Shown here: in pieces, positions 28,175 to 37,480 of the stretch
Position numbering within the stretch: position 1 is the first letter of the stretch
How the letters are laid out: the number at the start of each line of letters is the position of its first letter
Assembly (NCBI RefSeq): GCF_965218915.1
Contig: NZ_OZ244708.1
Span: 2,232,001 to 2,296,000 of the forward strand
Length of the DNA stretch: 64,000 nucleotides
DNA from: Novosphingopyxis sp965218915
GTDB lineage: Bacteria > Pseudomonadota > Alphaproteobacteria > Sphingomonadales > Sphingomonadaceae
Direction: 5' to 3'
Position numbers and translations under genes: made by a program
Notes under the pieces: generated by a model
Told to the model about the DNA's origin: nothing
Database searches by the model: none
What the model saw: only the letters and a program-made list of their open reading frames with translations

Positions 28175-28444
28175 ATGGCACATAAAAAAGCAGGCGGCTC
28201 TTCGCGCAACGGCCGCGATTCGGCGGGCAAGCGTCTCGGCGTGAAGAAGTTCGGCGGCGAGCATGTCGTCGGCGGCAACATCATCATGCGCCAGCGCGGC
28301 ACCAAGATTTACCCGGGTGCCAATGTCGGCCTGGGCAAGGATCACACCCTGTTCTCGCTCGTCGAGGGTCGTGTCCGATTCCACGGCGGCAAGCAGGGCC
28401 GCAAATATGTGTCGGTGGACATGGCCGCGGAAGCGGCGGAATAA
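28175..28444 (+). CDS. rpmA: 50S ribosomal protein L27
   Basis: L27 lies near the peptidyl transferase centre. The 89-residue product starts MAHKKAGGSSRNGRDSAGKR and contains NIIMRQRGTKIYPGANVG, both classic. There is no N-terminal extension of the Firmicutes type. It follows rplU by 6 bases, and a terminator lies downstream. Confidence 0.98.
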   Translation: MAHKKAGGSSRNGRDSAGKRLGVKKFGGEHVVGGNIIMRQRGTKIYPGANVGLGKDHTLFSLVEGRVRFHGGKQGRKYVSVDMAAEAAE

Positions 28445-28513
28445 GCGGACGGTCGATAAAGGGCCGTCCCGATGGGATGGCCCGGAAGCTCTTGATAAAG
28501 CTTCGATTTTCGG

Positions 28514-28545
28514 AAGGGAGACGGGCCGGCCCGGCTCCCTTTTTT
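28514..28545 (+). terminator. Rho-independent terminator after rpmA
   Basis: AAGGGAG-A-CGGGCC pairs with GGCCCG-G-CTCCCTT, nearly perfect with one mismatch, and is followed by a run of T. A smaller hairpin, GGGCC to GGCCC, lies at about 28462-28484. Confidence 0.85.
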
Positions 28546-28679
28546 GTTGGGCAGCGGCAACTGCGCCGGCCGACGCGACGAATCATCTCCTTTCCGGAAA
28601 ACCGCAACGCCGGTTTCGCCTTCCCGTCATCCGCCGGGATTTGCAGGCGCTTCGGCAGACCGGTGGGAGAAAAGATGCA

Positions 28680-29231
28680 ATGTTCGCGATAACCCCCAGA
28701 TTGCTGCTGCGGCCGCCATGGCCGGAGGATGCCGCCGACCTTTACGATGCCGCCAACGATCTGCGGATCGCTCGCAATCTGGCCCGCCTGCCATGGCCGT
28801 ATCGTCCCGCCGATGCGCTGCATTATTGTCAAACGGCCGCCGCCGACCCACTGCCCCATTTGCTGGTCGTCGACCGCCAGGCCGATCGCCCGCGCGTTCT
28901 CGGCACCTGCGGGCTGGACGAGCGCGAGGGGCGGATCGTGCTCGGCTATTGGATCCGCTGCGACAGCTGGAACCGGGGCTATGCTTCGGAAGCGGGCAAG
29001 GCGCTCGTCGCAATAGCGCGGGCGCTGGGACATGGCCGGCTGTCGGCAACGCATTTCGTCGATAATCCCGCGTCCGGTGCGGTGTTGCGCAAGATCGGCT
29101 TCCACGAGACAGGCGCCGTCGAGCAGCGCTGGAGCGAAGGCCGCAAGGCGATGAGCCCGTCACGGCATTTCGAATGGTCGGTCCGAGGCGCGGACAGGGC
29201 CCGGCACATTGTTCAGCCCGCAGCGGGATGA
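28680..29231 (+). CDS. GNAT family N-acetyltransferase (RimJ/RimL-like)
   Basis: The 183-residue product shows the ribosomal-protein acetyltransferase pattern. TPRLLLRPPWPEDAADL is at the start, LGYWIRCDSWNRGYASEAGK is the acetyl-CoA loop, and NPASGAVLRKIGFHETG is the C-terminal motif. The Shine-Dalgarno GGGAGA stands 9 bases before the ATG at 28680; longer starts run through rpmA's terminator. It may acetylate a protein N-terminus or an amine, and the substrate is unknown. Confidence 0.9.
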   Translation: MFAITPRLLLRPPWPEDAADLYDAANDLRIARNLARLPWPYRPADALHYCQTAAADPLPHLLVVDRQADRPRVLGTCGLDEREGRIVLGYWIRCDSWNRGYASEAGKALVAIARALGHGRLSATHFVDNPASGAVLRKIGFHETGAVEQRWSEGRKAMSPSRHFEWSVRGADRARHIVQPAAG

Positions 29232-29238
29232 GTCGATA

Positions 29239-30144
29239 TCAGGCGGCGCGTGCGTCCTGCAAGGGATGCGGAGCGGGTTCCACAATCCTCTTCGGCGTCG
29301 CAGTCGGTGTCGCGGCGTCGGCGAAAGCGGATTCGCCCATCGGAATGAGGTAACGGTCGTCGGTTTGCCAGGGATGGAAGCCGGGACGGAAAAACGCCGC
29401 CCAATCCTTCATGGCGGACCGGCCGAGGCCGCGCCTGCCGAACGCGCAGGCGATGATCGCTGGCAGGGAACGCCGCGCGCTCCAGCCATCCTGCCGCAGC
29501 AGATTGATCTGGCCACTGAAACGATTTTTCACGAAACCGGCGGTGACGAGCGCCATCGTAATCGAGCGCGTCAACCAGCGGCGCAGCGGCGACCAGTCCT
29601 CGGTCGCCAGCATCCAAGTGTCGAAACACACGCCCTTATGCTCGATTTCCTCGACCGCGTGCCAAGACCAGATGCGGCGCATCTCGGGCTCGGCTCTGGC
29701 CAGCAATGCCTCGTCGCGCAAGATCGCCGAAGACATGACCGCGGTGAGGTGCTCGACGCACATCGTATAGGTGATCCGAGCCGCCGCATTCTTACCGCGC
29801 ATGGTGTCGACGACGTTTTCGACCACCGCCACAAGTGCGCTCATATCATATCCGCCATCCACCAATCCGCGATTGAGCGCGAGATGCTCGCGGCCATGGG
29901 CTGATTCCTGGCGAATGAATTCGGCGATGTCCGCGCCAAGCTTTTTGCCGGCCCTATGCTGCCACGGACGAACGCATTCGATGAAGAATGCTTCGCCTAG
30001 CGGAAACACGACCGAAAGCGAGTTGAAGAATGAGGTGACGACCGGATCGCCGCCCAACCAGTGTCGATCAGGAGTTGTCTTGCGATCATAGCGAAAGCGT
30101 CGTCGCTTGATTATTGGCTGATGAAAGATATTGCGGCTCGTCAT
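29239..30144 (-). CDS. Metal-dependent hydrolase-like protein (PF10118 family)
   Basis: The 301-residue product has the conserved acid/histidine pattern of this ferritin-like, di-metal family: IRQESAHGREH (about 75-85), MCVEHLTAVM and WHAVEEIEHKGVCFD. It is largely helical and predicted cytoplasmic or membrane-associated. The catalytic activity of the family is unproven. It is divergent from a TetR regulator 229 bases away, which probably controls it. Confidence 0.85.
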   Translation of the reverse strand: MTSRNIFHQPIIKRRRFRYDRKTTPDRHWLGGDPVVTSFFNSLSVVFPLGEAFFIECVRPWQHRAGKKLGADIAEFIRQESAHGREHLALNRGLVDGGYDMSALVAVVENVVDTMRGKNAAARITYTMCVEHLTAVMSSAILRDEALLARAEPEMRRIWSWHAVEEIEHKGVCFDTWMLATEDWSPLRRWLTRSITMALVTAGFVKNRFSGQINLLRQDGWSARRSLPAIIACAFGRRGLGRSAMKDWAAFFRPGFHPWQTDDRYLIPMGESAFADAATPTATPKRIVEPAPHPLQDARAA

Positions 30145-30373
30145 AATATCCCCCGGAATGAATTTTCGGGTTGGTCATGAAGAGGTTGCGGGCAAGGAAG
30201 AGCTAAAGCCTTTGGTTAACGCACTGGAAGATTGAATAGAATAATCCGTTTCGGATGTATCTCGCTCACCATTCATCTACCCTGTATGCGGCCGAGATCA
30301 CTAAGCCTCGGACATTGCCAGCGGTGCAAAAGCGGCTCTACTGGACAATCCGAGATTGAGGATCCTGACACTG

Positions 30374-30976
30374 ATGCCCACAACAGCGCCCATCACCCGC
30401 CGTCGTCTCAGCCCTGAAGAAAGCAGGATGACGGCGCTCGGGGCGGCGCGTGAAATTCTGCTCGAAAGCGGCCCGCAGGCGGTGACGCTGAAAGCCGTCG
30501 CCACGCGCATCGGCAAGACCCATGCCAACCTGCTGCATCATTTCGGCAGCGCTTCGGGCCTGCAACGTGCGCTCGCCATCTTTCACGCGCGCTCGATCTG
30601 CGACACGATCGCGGCGACCGTGCTCAAAACCCGCGCGGGCGAGGCGACATCGCGCGATATCGTCGATCTCACCTTTGATGCGTTCGACCGCGAGGGCGGC
30701 GGCGCGCTGGCCGCCTGGATGCTCGCCTCGGGCAATGAAGACGCGCTCGATCCGATCGTGGAATCGATCCACGATCTGGTGGATCGGCTCAACCTGTCGG
30801 GCGATATCGGCGAGGAATTGCAGGAAAGCACGCTCGGTCTCGTGCTGATGGCGCTGGGCGACGCGCTGATGGGAGGTCCGCTCGCCGCCTCGCTCGGCCT
30901 GCCCCGCGAACGCGCGCGCGACATTGCCGAGATGCGGCTGGCCGACCGGGTGGCGAAGTGGAAGGCGGCCGGGTGA
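30374..30976 (+). CDS. TetR family transcriptional regulator
   Basis: The 200-residue product has an N-terminal TetR helix-turn-helix (QAVTLKAVATRIGKTHANLLHHF, about residues 36-58). A helical ligand-binding domain follows. The ATG at 30374 is preceded by GAGGA. It faces the metal-dependent hydrolase gene across a 229-base gap; a regulator beside the gene it controls is common. A weak CCGAG...CTCGG inverted repeat near 30288-30307 could be its site. Confidence 0.9.
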   Translation: MPTTAPITRRRLSPEESRMTALGAAREILLESGPQAVTLKAVATRIGKTHANLLHHFGSASGLQRALAIFHARSICDTIAATVLKTRAGEATSRDIVDLTFDAFDREGGGALAAWMLASGNEDALDPIVESIHDLVDRLNLSGDIGEELQESTLGLVLMALGDALMGGPLAASLGLPRERARDIAEMRLADRVAKWKAAG

Positions 30977-31053
30977 GGACGGAGCAGCTTCTGCCCAGAT
31001 ATCGCAGCGCTTCATTCAGGTTGCGCTGAGACACCCTTCGCTTGCGCTCGGGA

Positions 31054-31099
31054 GATTTGACCGAAAACAGTCCCCCGGACTGTTTTCCGCGATCAAATC
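31054..31099. repeat. Perfect hairpin abutting the tRNA-Ala 3' end
   Basis: GAAAACAGTCC (31063-31073) and GGACTGTTTTC (31077-31087) are exact 11-bp arms with a 3-base loop. They are enclosed by GATTTGA/TCAAATC arms. The outer arm ends one base from the encoded CCA of tRNA-Ala. It may end the tRNA transcript or be an old integration scar. Confidence 0.75.
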
Positions 31100-31175
<76 letters not shown>

Positions 31176-31303
31176 TTAACCGGGAAAGGCGCGCTATAAC
31201 GGGCGCGCCGCAGTGCTGCAAAGGCTAATTTGCCGCCTGCCCCAGCTGCGCGGCTGTCCCATGAAACTGGCCTTCCCCTCCGCTCTGCTTTAACGGCGAC
31301 CGC

Positions 31304-32368
31304 ATGCATTTTCTCGATCAAGCCAAAATTCATCTGAAGTCCGGCGCCGGTGGCCCCGGCGCGGTGAGCTTTCGCCGCGAAAAATATGTCGAATATGGCG
31401 GCCCCGATGGCGGCAATGGCGGCAAGGGCGGTGATGTGCTGTTCGTCGCCGTGCCCGGCCTCAACACGCTCATCGACTTTCGCTACAACCAGCATTTCCG
31501 CGCCCAGCGCGGCACAGGTGGCATGGGGCGCGATCGCACCGGCGGCGGCGGCAAGGACATGGTGATCGAGGTGCCGGTAGGCACGCAGATCCTGGCCGAC
31601 GACGAAGAGCGCAGCCTGCTCGCCGATCTCACCGAAGAGGGGCAGGAAGTGATGCTGCTGCGCGGCGGCGATGGCGGGCGCGGCAATGCCAGCTATAAAT
31701 CGAGCACCAACCGCGCCCCGCGCCAGCACGGCATGGGCTGGCCGGCCGAGGAACGAGACGTCTGGCTGCGGCTGAAATTGCTCGCCGACGTCGGGCTGGT
31801 CGGGCTGCCCAATGCGGGCAAATCCACCTTCATCAATCAGGTGACGGGCACCAACGCCAAGGTCGGTGCCTATCCGTTCACCACCATCATCCCGCAGCTC
31901 GGCGTGGTGCGGCACAAATCGCGCGAGTTCGTGCTAGCCGATATCCCCGGCCTCATCGAGGGCGCAGCGGAAGGCGCGGGGATCGGCGACCGGTTTCTGG
32001 GCCATATCGAGCGCTGCCGCCTGCTCATCCACCTGATCGACGGAGCCGCCGACAAGCCGCTGGACGCCTATCACACCGTCCGGACCGAGCTGGAAAATTA
32101 CGGCGGCGGGCTGGGCGAGAAGCCCGAAATCGTCGTGCTCAACAAGGGCGATCTGCTCGGCGAGGAACTGATGGCCGACGTTGCCAAAAGCCTGCAGGAT
32201 ACAGGGATAGCATTGTTCACCATCTCCGCCGCGACCGGCCAGGGGATGGAAGCGCTGCTCGACCGGGTGCTCGAACATCTGCCCCCGCGCAGCTCGATCG
32301 AGCGCCGGCGCGCGGTCGACGAGATCGACAGCGAGGGCGATGTGATCGACTGGTCCCCGCTGCGCTGA
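31304..32368 (+). CDS. obgE: GTPase ObgE/CgtA
   Basis: Obg is an essential GTPase of 50S ribosome assembly and stress control. The 354-residue product has the glycine-rich Obg fold (FRREKYVEYGGPDGGNGGKG, GRGNASYKSSTNRAP) and G1 GLPNAGKST. G3 is DIPGLIEGAAEGAG and G4 is NKGD. Stop TGA and the next start are one base apart (32366-32372), so the next gene is likely co-translated. Confidence 0.97.
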   Translation: MHFLDQAKIHLKSGAGGPGAVSFRREKYVEYGGPDGGNGGKGGDVLFVAVPGLNTLIDFRYNQHFRAQRGTGGMGRDRTGGGGKDMVIEVPVGTQILADDEERSLLADLTEEGQEVMLLRGGDGGRGNASYKSSTNRAPRQHGMGWPAEERDVWLRLKLLADVGLVGLPNAGKSTFINQVTGTNAKVGAYPFTTIIPQLGVVRHKSREFVLADIPGLIEGAAEGAGIGDRFLGHIERCRLLIHLIDGAADKPLDAYHTVRTELENYGGGLGEKPEIVVLNKGDLLGEELMADVAKSLQDTGIALFTISAATGQGMEALLDRVLEHLPPRSSIERRRAVDEIDSEGDVIDWSPLR

Positions 32369-32369
32369 G

Positions 32370-33296
32370 ATGGTCATAAATACGGGACAGACGCTGGCGA
32401 TAACCGGGGCGACCGGCTTCGTCGGCGGCGCCACGCTTTCGGCCGCACTGTCCGTGGGATATCGCGCGCGCGCTCTTACCCGCCGCGAGCAACCCGCACG
32501 CGGCGGCGTAACCTGGATTGCCGGAGATCTCGCCGACCGGGCCGCGCTCGAAACGCTGTGCGACGGCGCGGACGCGGTGCTGCATATCGCGGGTGCCACC
32601 AACGCGCCGACGCGCGCGGGCTTCGAGGCGGGCAATGTCGATGCCGTGCTGCACATGATCGCGGCGGCCAAGGCGCAAGGGGTGAAACGCTTCGTCCATG
32701 TGTCTTCGCTCGCCGCGCGTCGTCCGCAACTGTCCGTCTATGGCGAAACCAAGCTGGCGGGCGAGCGGCTGGTCGCGACCTCGATGCTCGACTGGACGGC
32801 GGTGCGCCCGCCCGCCGTCTACGGTCCGGGCGACCGCGACATGCTGGAATTGTTCAGGATGGCAAAGCGCGGGATCGTGCTGCTGCCGCCGAAGGGCCGC
32901 ATATCGGCGATCCACGTCGACGACCTCGCCGCGCTGCTGGTGGCGCTGCTGCCGCGTTCGGAACGGACGACGGCGGAAGTTTACGAAGCCGACGACGGCC
33001 GGGACGGTGGCTGGAGCCATCGTGGTTTCGCCCGCGCGGTCGGCGCGGCGGTGGGCCGGAGCATCGAGATCTTTTCCATCCCCGCCCCGCTCATGCTGCT
33101 GGGCGGCCATGTCGACCGCCTAATCCGGCGCGGCGCGGCGCGGCTGACCCCCGATCGGGCGCGTTATCTGGCACATCCCGACTGGACGATCGATCCCGCC
33201 CGCCGTCCGCCGCCCGATATATGGAACCCGCGCATCAGGACGCCCGACGGGTTGGCGACGACCGCCCGCTGGTACCGCGAGCAAGGCTGGCTATGA
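32370..33296 (+). CDS. Extended SDR, NAD(P)-dependent reductase/epimerase; candidate ceramide reductase
   Basis: The 308-residue product has the Rossmann motif GATGFVGG at about residues 13-20 and the SDR catalytic pair in YGETK. It belongs to the extended SDR/NDUFA9-like group. In Caulobacter a ceramide reductase of this broad group (CerR) lies beside SPT and ACP, and this gene is the nearest SDR to SPT here, 0.7 kb upstream of acp. The assignment to sphingolipid synthesis is inference; it could instead be a UDP-sugar epimerase. It starts one base after the obgE stop. Confidence 0.82.
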   Translation: MVINTGQTLAITGATGFVGGATLSAALSVGYRARALTRREQPARGGVTWIAGDLADRAALETLCDGADAVLHIAGATNAPTRAGFEAGNVDAVLHMIAAAKAQGVKRFVHVSSLAARRPQLSVYGETKLAGERLVATSMLDWTAVRPPAVYGPGDRDMLELFRMAKRGIVLLPPKGRISAIHVDDLAALLVALLPRSERTTAEVYEADDGRDGGWSHRGFARAVGAAVGRSIEIFSIPAPLMLLGGHVDRLIRRGAARLTPDRARYLAHPDWTIDPARRPPPDIWNPRIRTPDGLATTARWYREQGWL

Positions 33297-33476
33297 GGCG
33301 ATCGCGGATTCGTTTCAATAGGCCCTTTCTCTTCTCGCTGGCAGTGCAGCGGCGGTGCGGATTCAAACGGAGAGATGGCCTGAATTTGCGACAGGAGCAG
33401 CTCCAATTTCCCCCGCCGCTCGCGCGGGAGAAGAGCGAGACTTGAAAGAAATCTCCCTTCAATAACCGTCATTCCG

Positions 33477-33550
33477 GACTTGATCCGGAATCCAGAGCGA
33501 TATGAAACTGCCATTGGACCCTGGATTCCGGGTCGAGCCCGGAATGACGA
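33477..33550. repeat. REP-like palindrome, family R1
   Basis: CGTCATTCCGGACTTGATCC at the left is inverted as GGTCGAGCCCGGAATGACGA at the right. It lies in the 705-base gap between the SDR gene and acp (33297-34001). The gap otherwise holds the 223-bp repeat R6 and no recognised gene. Confidence 0.85.
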
Positions 33551-33649
33551 ATTTGTTTACAGCGAAAACCTCGACGCGCTTTGCGCCACCCCCCCCTCCA
33601 ACCAGCTGATCGCTTTGCGATAGCTTGCCTATCGGCGGCCGGATCAGTC

Positions 33650-33872
33650 TTTCCTACATGGCCATGTTCGTGCTATGTTCCCGGCTCGCCAACCGGGGAG
33701 ACCGATGATGCATTCGCCCGCCTTTCGCATTCCCGCCGCCCCGCCCCGCCGTTTCTGGCGGCGGGCGCGTAATCCTGCACCTGCTCGGGCGGGGAGACAG
33801 AAAGGGGGGGACGTATCGTGACCTTTGCGAACTTCCGCTCTCAACAAAGCCCTTTCATTCGCAATAAGCCTT
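33650..33872 (+). repeat. 223-bp direct repeat R6, copy 1
   Basis: This region, from TTTCCTACATGG to GCAATAAGCCTT, aligns over the same length with 39738-39960. Both copies share ATTCGCCCGCCTTTCGCATT, a G7 run before ACGTATCG, and CTTCCG...CAACAAAG. A short frame begins MMHSPAFRIPAAPP but is disrupted relative to copy 2. It lies about 130 bases upstream of acp. Confidence 0.75.
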
Positions 33873-34001
33873 GTGCGCGGCCCGTCGGCCCAGCCCCGGG
33901 AACAAACTCGAACCGGCCCGCTTCCTCTGACCCGCCTGCCTTGACCATGCCGCATTCGCTTGCCAAGCGACCATGAACCGAACCAAGAAGGGCTCCCCTG
34001 C

Positions 34002-34244
34002 ATGTCCGACAGAAATCTATTGCTCGACGATATCAAAACCGAAATCGAACCCTTCAACGCCAAGGGCGTCGCCGTAACGGAAGGCACGAGTTTCCAGAAG
34101 GACCTGGAATGGGACAGTCTGACGGTGATGGACTTCGTCGCCGCGATCGAAGATCGGTTCGACATCATCATCACCATGAACATGCAGGCCGAGATCGAGA
34201 CCGTCGGCCAGCTGGTCGACGCCGTGGCCAAGCTCAAGAGCTGA
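34002..34244 (+). CDS. Acyl carrier protein, sphingolipid-associated
   Basis: The 80-residue acidic helical protein carries the phosphopantetheine serine at Ser39 in KDLEWDSLTVMDFV. Proximity to SPT (97 bases upstream) suggests it presents the acyl chain that SPT condenses with serine, as in Caulobacter, where such an ACP is needed. The ATG at 34002 (MSDRNLLLDD) is chosen over the upstream in-frame TTG at 33960. A phosphopantetheinyl transferase is not seen nearby. Confidence 0.9.
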   Translation: MSDRNLLLDDIKTEIEPFNAKGVAVTEGTSFQKDLEWDSLTVMDFVAAIEDRFDIIITMNMQAEIETVGQLVDAVAKLKS

Positions 34245-34251
34245 GCTTGTC

Positions 34252-34329
34252 CCGTTCGCCCTGAGCTAGTCGAAGGGCCGTATTTCTTTTCAAACAAAGA
34301 TAGGGCTTTGACAGGCTCAGCCCGAACGG
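34252..34329. repeat. Palindromic repeat R3 (CTGAGCTTGTCGAAG family)
   Basis: CGTTCGCCCTGAGCTAGTCG and its imperfect inverse TTGACAGGCTCAGCCCGAAC bracket about 20 bases. It separates acp from spt. Copies are at 48305-48397, 52457-52537 and 59013-59105. Confidence 0.8.
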
Positions 34330-34340
34330 ATTTAGGCCTC

Positions 34341-35540
34341 ATGACAGACCTCTTCTCCAAATTCGACGCGCTCATCCAGCAGCGCGAGGACCTGCTCTCG
34401 ACTGGCCAGCGCGATCCCTTTTCGCTGGTGATGGAGCAGGTCAGATCACCCACCGTGGCGGTGGTGAACGGCAAGGAGACGATTCTCCTCGGCACCTACA
34501 ATTATATGGGCATGACGTTCGACGATGATGTGATCCAGGCGGGCAAGACGGCGCTCGACGAATTCGGCACCGGCACCACCGGCAGCCGCGTGCTCAACGG
34601 CACCTATCAGGGCCACCGCGAGTGCGAGGAGGCGCTCAAGGAATTCTATGCCATGGACCACGCCATGGTCTTCTCCACCGGATATCAGGCCAATCTCGGG
34701 ATCATCTCGACCATCGCCGGCAAGGAGGATTATATTCTCCTGGATATCGACAGCCATGCCTCGATCTACGATGGCTGCGCGCTGGGCGATGCGCAGATCG
34801 TGCCGTTCCGCCACAACGACGTCGAGGCGCTGGAGAAGCGGCTGAAACGCCTGCCCGCCGAGGCCGGCAAGCTGGTCGTGCTGGAGGGCGTCTACTCGAT
34901 GCTCGGCGATGTCGCGCCGCTGAATGAGATGGTCCGCGTCTGCAAGGAAGCGGGCGCCATGGTGCTGGTCGACGAGGCGCATTCGATGGGCTTCATCGGC
35001 GAGCACGGCCGCGGCGTGGCCGAAGCGCAGGGCGTGATCGATGATGTCGATTTCATCATCGGCACCTTCTCCAAATCCGTTGGCACGGTCGGCGGCTTCT
35101 GCGTCTCGAACCATCCCAAGTTCGAGGTGATGCGGCTGGTCTGTCGCCCCTATGTGTTCACCGCCTCGCTGCCGCCCAGCGTGGTCGCGACCGCCGCGAC
35201 CTCGATCCGCAAGCTCATACATGGCGGCAACAAGCGCGCGCATCTGTGGGAAAATTCGAAAAAACTGCACGCCGGGCTGAAGCAGCGCGGTTTCACATTG
35301 GGCACCAACGAGGCGCAGAGCGCGATCATCGCGGTGATCATGCCCGATCTGGAACGCGGCGCGGCGATGTGGGAAGCGCTGCTCGACGAAGGCCTTTACG
35401 TCAACCTCGCCCGCCCGCCGGCGACGCCCGCGAACATGACGCTGCTGCGCTGTTCGCTCTGCGCCGAGCATTCGAGCGAACAGGTCGACGAGATTCTGGG
35501 CATGTTCGAACGCGCGGGCAAAAAGGTCGATGTGATTTGA
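34341..35540 (+). CDS. spt: Serine palmitoyltransferase
   Basis: SPT condenses serine with an acyl thioester to 3-ketosphinganine, the first committed step of sphingolipid synthesis, in the cytoplasm. The 399-residue product has the PLP lysine Lys245 in GTFSKSVGTVGG, Asp211 and His214 in VDEAHSMGF, and His139 in DSHASIYDG. The whole sequence closely follows the soluble Sphingomonas paucimobilis enzyme. The ATG at 34341 gives MTDLFSKFDALI. It is preceded by acp and followed by lptF and lptG, with one gene on the opposite strand between. Confidence 0.97.
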   Translation: MTDLFSKFDALIQQREDLLSTGQRDPFSLVMEQVRSPTVAVVNGKETILLGTYNYMGMTFDDDVIQAGKTALDEFGTGTTGSRVLNGTYQGHRECEEALKEFYAMDHAMVFSTGYQANLGIISTIAGKEDYILLDIDSHASIYDGCALGDAQIVPFRHNDVEALEKRLKRLPAEAGKLVVLEGVYSMLGDVAPLNEMVRVCKEAGAMVLVDEAHSMGFIGEHGRGVAEAQGVIDDVDFIIGTFSKSVGTVGGFCVSNHPKFEVMRLVCRPYVFTASLPPSVVATAATSIRKLIHGGNKRAHLWENSKKLHAGLKQRGFTLGTNEAQSAIIAVIMPDLERGAAMWEALLDEGLYVNLARPPATPANMTLLRCSLCAEHSSEQVDEILGMFERAGKKVDVI

Positions 35541-35623
35541 TACCGCTCAGCGCAGGCGGTGGGCCATGATCGATCTCCGCGGTATCGGCCTCTATTCGTA
35601 AATTGCAGGAGCGCGGCAGAAGG

Positions 35624-36124
35624 TCAGGGATATTTCAGCTTGATGGTGACCGGCGTAACGCCGCTGCCGACCTTGACGCGGGCCTTGGACACCGGCGGTT
35701 TGCCGAACGATCCGCCGGCCAGCAGCGCGCCGAGGCCGATCGAGGGATTGTTGGTCATGCCCCAACCGTCCTTGAACGGATCGTCGTCGTCATTGCCGTT
35801 GTAATCGTGCCGCACGCCCACGGCATAATCGCCGGGGCCTGGCATAGGCAGACAGAATTTCATCGCCTTGGCGCGCACCGGCGTGTCGATCCGGTTGAGC
35901 CAGCGGCCTTTTTTCAGCCAGTCGCTGTCGAGCGCGCGGTAGCTGACGACGCGCACCCGGTTGACCGTCCCCTTGAAGCCCGTAACCGTGACCAGCAGCG
36001 CCGAACTCGATCCATCGCATTGGGAAAGGTCGTTGCTGATCTCGTCAGCATATTGGGCGTTGGCGGGCGCGGCCCCGAGCAATACGGCACCGAACGCTGC
36101 CACTGCTGCTATGGAATATTTCAT
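35624..36124 (-). CDS. DUF2141 domain secreted protein
   Basis: The 166-residue product has a signal peptide ending APANAQ and a beta-sandwich DUF2141 domain (LLVTVTGFKGTVNRVRV, GDYAVGVRHDYNGND, NPSIGLGALLAGGSF). It lies on the opposite strand between spt and lptF. The family is periplasmic in many Bacteroidetes and alphaproteobacteria, but its role is unknown. A link with sphingolipid handling is only positional. Confidence 0.85.
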   Translation of the reverse strand: MKYSIAAVAAFGAVLLGAAPANAQYADEISNDLSQCDGSSSALLVTVTGFKGTVNRVRVVSYRALDSDWLKKGRWLNRIDTPVRAKAMKFCLPMPGPGDYAVGVRHDYNGNDDDDPFKDGWGMTNNPSIGLGALLAGGSFGKPPVSKARVKVGSGVTPVTIKLKYP

Positions 36125-36253
36125 GGTCTTTCACTTCCGTTTGACTATATCGGCAGCGGCCGGAACGCGGTGCCGCCGATATTATTCCCCTCATATTGTC
36201 TGGGGTTATCGCAGCCATTTGCGGCAGAATTTGGGAAATCGGGCGACGATAAG

Positions 36254-37480
36254 TTGAAATTCCTGACCGCGAACGACCGATATATCGCCAGACGGATCGC
36301 TATTCCGCTGCTCGCCACGCTGGTCATCGCGGCGATGCTGCTGGTGCTCGACCAGATGTTGCGGTTGTTCGATTTCGTCGCCGCCGAGGGTGGGCCGGTG
36401 CAGGTGGTGTTCCGCATGCTCGCCAATCTGCTGCCCGAATATTTTTCCGTGGCGATCCCGCTGGCGCTGATGCTGGGCATATTGATGGCGTTTCGCGGCC
36501 TCGCCACCACCTCCGAACTCGATGTCATGCGCGCCGTCGGCATCAGCTATCGCCGCCTGCTGCGCGTGCCCTATTTCTACGCCCTCGGCCTGATCGCGGT
36601 GAACGTCGCCATCGTCGGCTATCTGCAGCCCTATGCGCTCTATTATTACGAGCAGTTGCAATATGATCTTCGCTCGGGCGCGCTCGGTGCTTCGATCAAG
36701 GTCGGCCAGTTCAACAAGCTCGGCGATGGGATCACGCTGCGCGTCGAACAGAGTCAGGACAACGGCACCGACCTCTCCGGCATCTTCGTCGATGTCGGCA
36801 CCAAGCAGGGCGAGCATTTCACCGCCACCGCGCAAAGCGGCCAGTTCCTGAGCACCGACGATCCCAACCTGCTGCTGCTGCGGCTGCGCGACGGCACCGC
36901 GATCCAGCAATCGCCCAAGTTCGAGGGCACCCGCGTGCTTACCTTTTCGCTGCAGGACCTGCCGATCGACCTCCCGGAAATGGACCGCTTCCGCATGCGC
37001 GGCGGCGTGAAGGATCAGGAAAATACCTTTTTCGAGTTGCTGAGCGTGGCCCGCAATCCGTCATTCAGCGTGGAGACTCGCAACGCGGCTTGGGCCAATT
37101 TCAACTTTCGCGCGGTGGAACTGGCGGTAATGCTGCTCATTCCGCTACTCGCCTTGGCCCTGGCGGTGCCGCCCAAACGATCGACATCGGCGCTGGGCAT
37201 CGTTTTTTCCGTCATCCTGCTGGTCACCTATCACAAGGTCAACGAATTCGGCGAGGGCGTGGCCGCACTCGGCCGGACCAGTCCTTTCGTCTCGTTATGG
37301 TTGCCTTTCTTCGCGTTCGCCGCACTGATCATCTGGATGTATTATGTGCTTGCCTACGTGCCCGGCGGACAGCCGATCGGTGCGATCGAGAAGCGTGTCG
37401 ACAAGTTCGCCAAATGGCTGCGCCGCCGTTTCAGAATCGGGCGGTCGCGTAGCGAACAGACCGAGCCTACGATACCGTGA
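36254..37480 (+). CDS. lptF: LptF/YjgP-family permease
   Basis: LptF and LptG are the membrane parts of the LptB2FG exporter, which extracts lipopolysaccharide from the inner membrane. The 408-residue product has about six transmembrane segments, three before (IAIPLLATLVIAAMLLVLDQM) and three after a large periplasmic beta-jellyroll. The best start is TTG at 36254 (LKFLTANDRYIARRIA), as in-frame upstream sequence belongs to an antisense shadow. It overlaps lptG by four bases (37477-37480). In sphingomonads, which have glycosphingolipid in place of LPS, its cargo may differ. Confidence 0.93.
   Translation: MKFLTANDRYIARRIAIPLLATLVIAAMLLVLDQMLRLFDFVAAEGGPVQVVFRMLANLLPEYFSVAIPLALMLGILMAFRGLATTSELDVMRAVGISYRRLLRVPYFYALGLIAVNVAIVGYLQPYALYYYEQLQYDLRSGALGASIKVGQFNKLGDGITLRVEQSQDNGTDLSGIFVDVGTKQGEHFTATAQSGQFLSTDDPNLLLLRLRDGTAIQQSPKFEGTRVLTFSLQDLPIDLPEMDRFRMRGGVKDQENTFFELLSVARNPSFSVETRNAAWANFNFRAVELAVMLLIPLLALALAVPPKRSTSALGIVFSVILLVTYHKVNEFGEGVAALGRTSPFVSLWLPFFAFAALIIWMYYVLAYVPGGQPIGAIEKRVDKFAKWLRRRFRIGRSRSEQTEPTIP

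Noticed and set aside
35603..36253. N-terminal extension of LptF in the long open frame
   Set aside because: The extension is antisense to the DUF2141 gene and lacks LptF-like sequence. The membrane helix begins just after the TTG at 36254.
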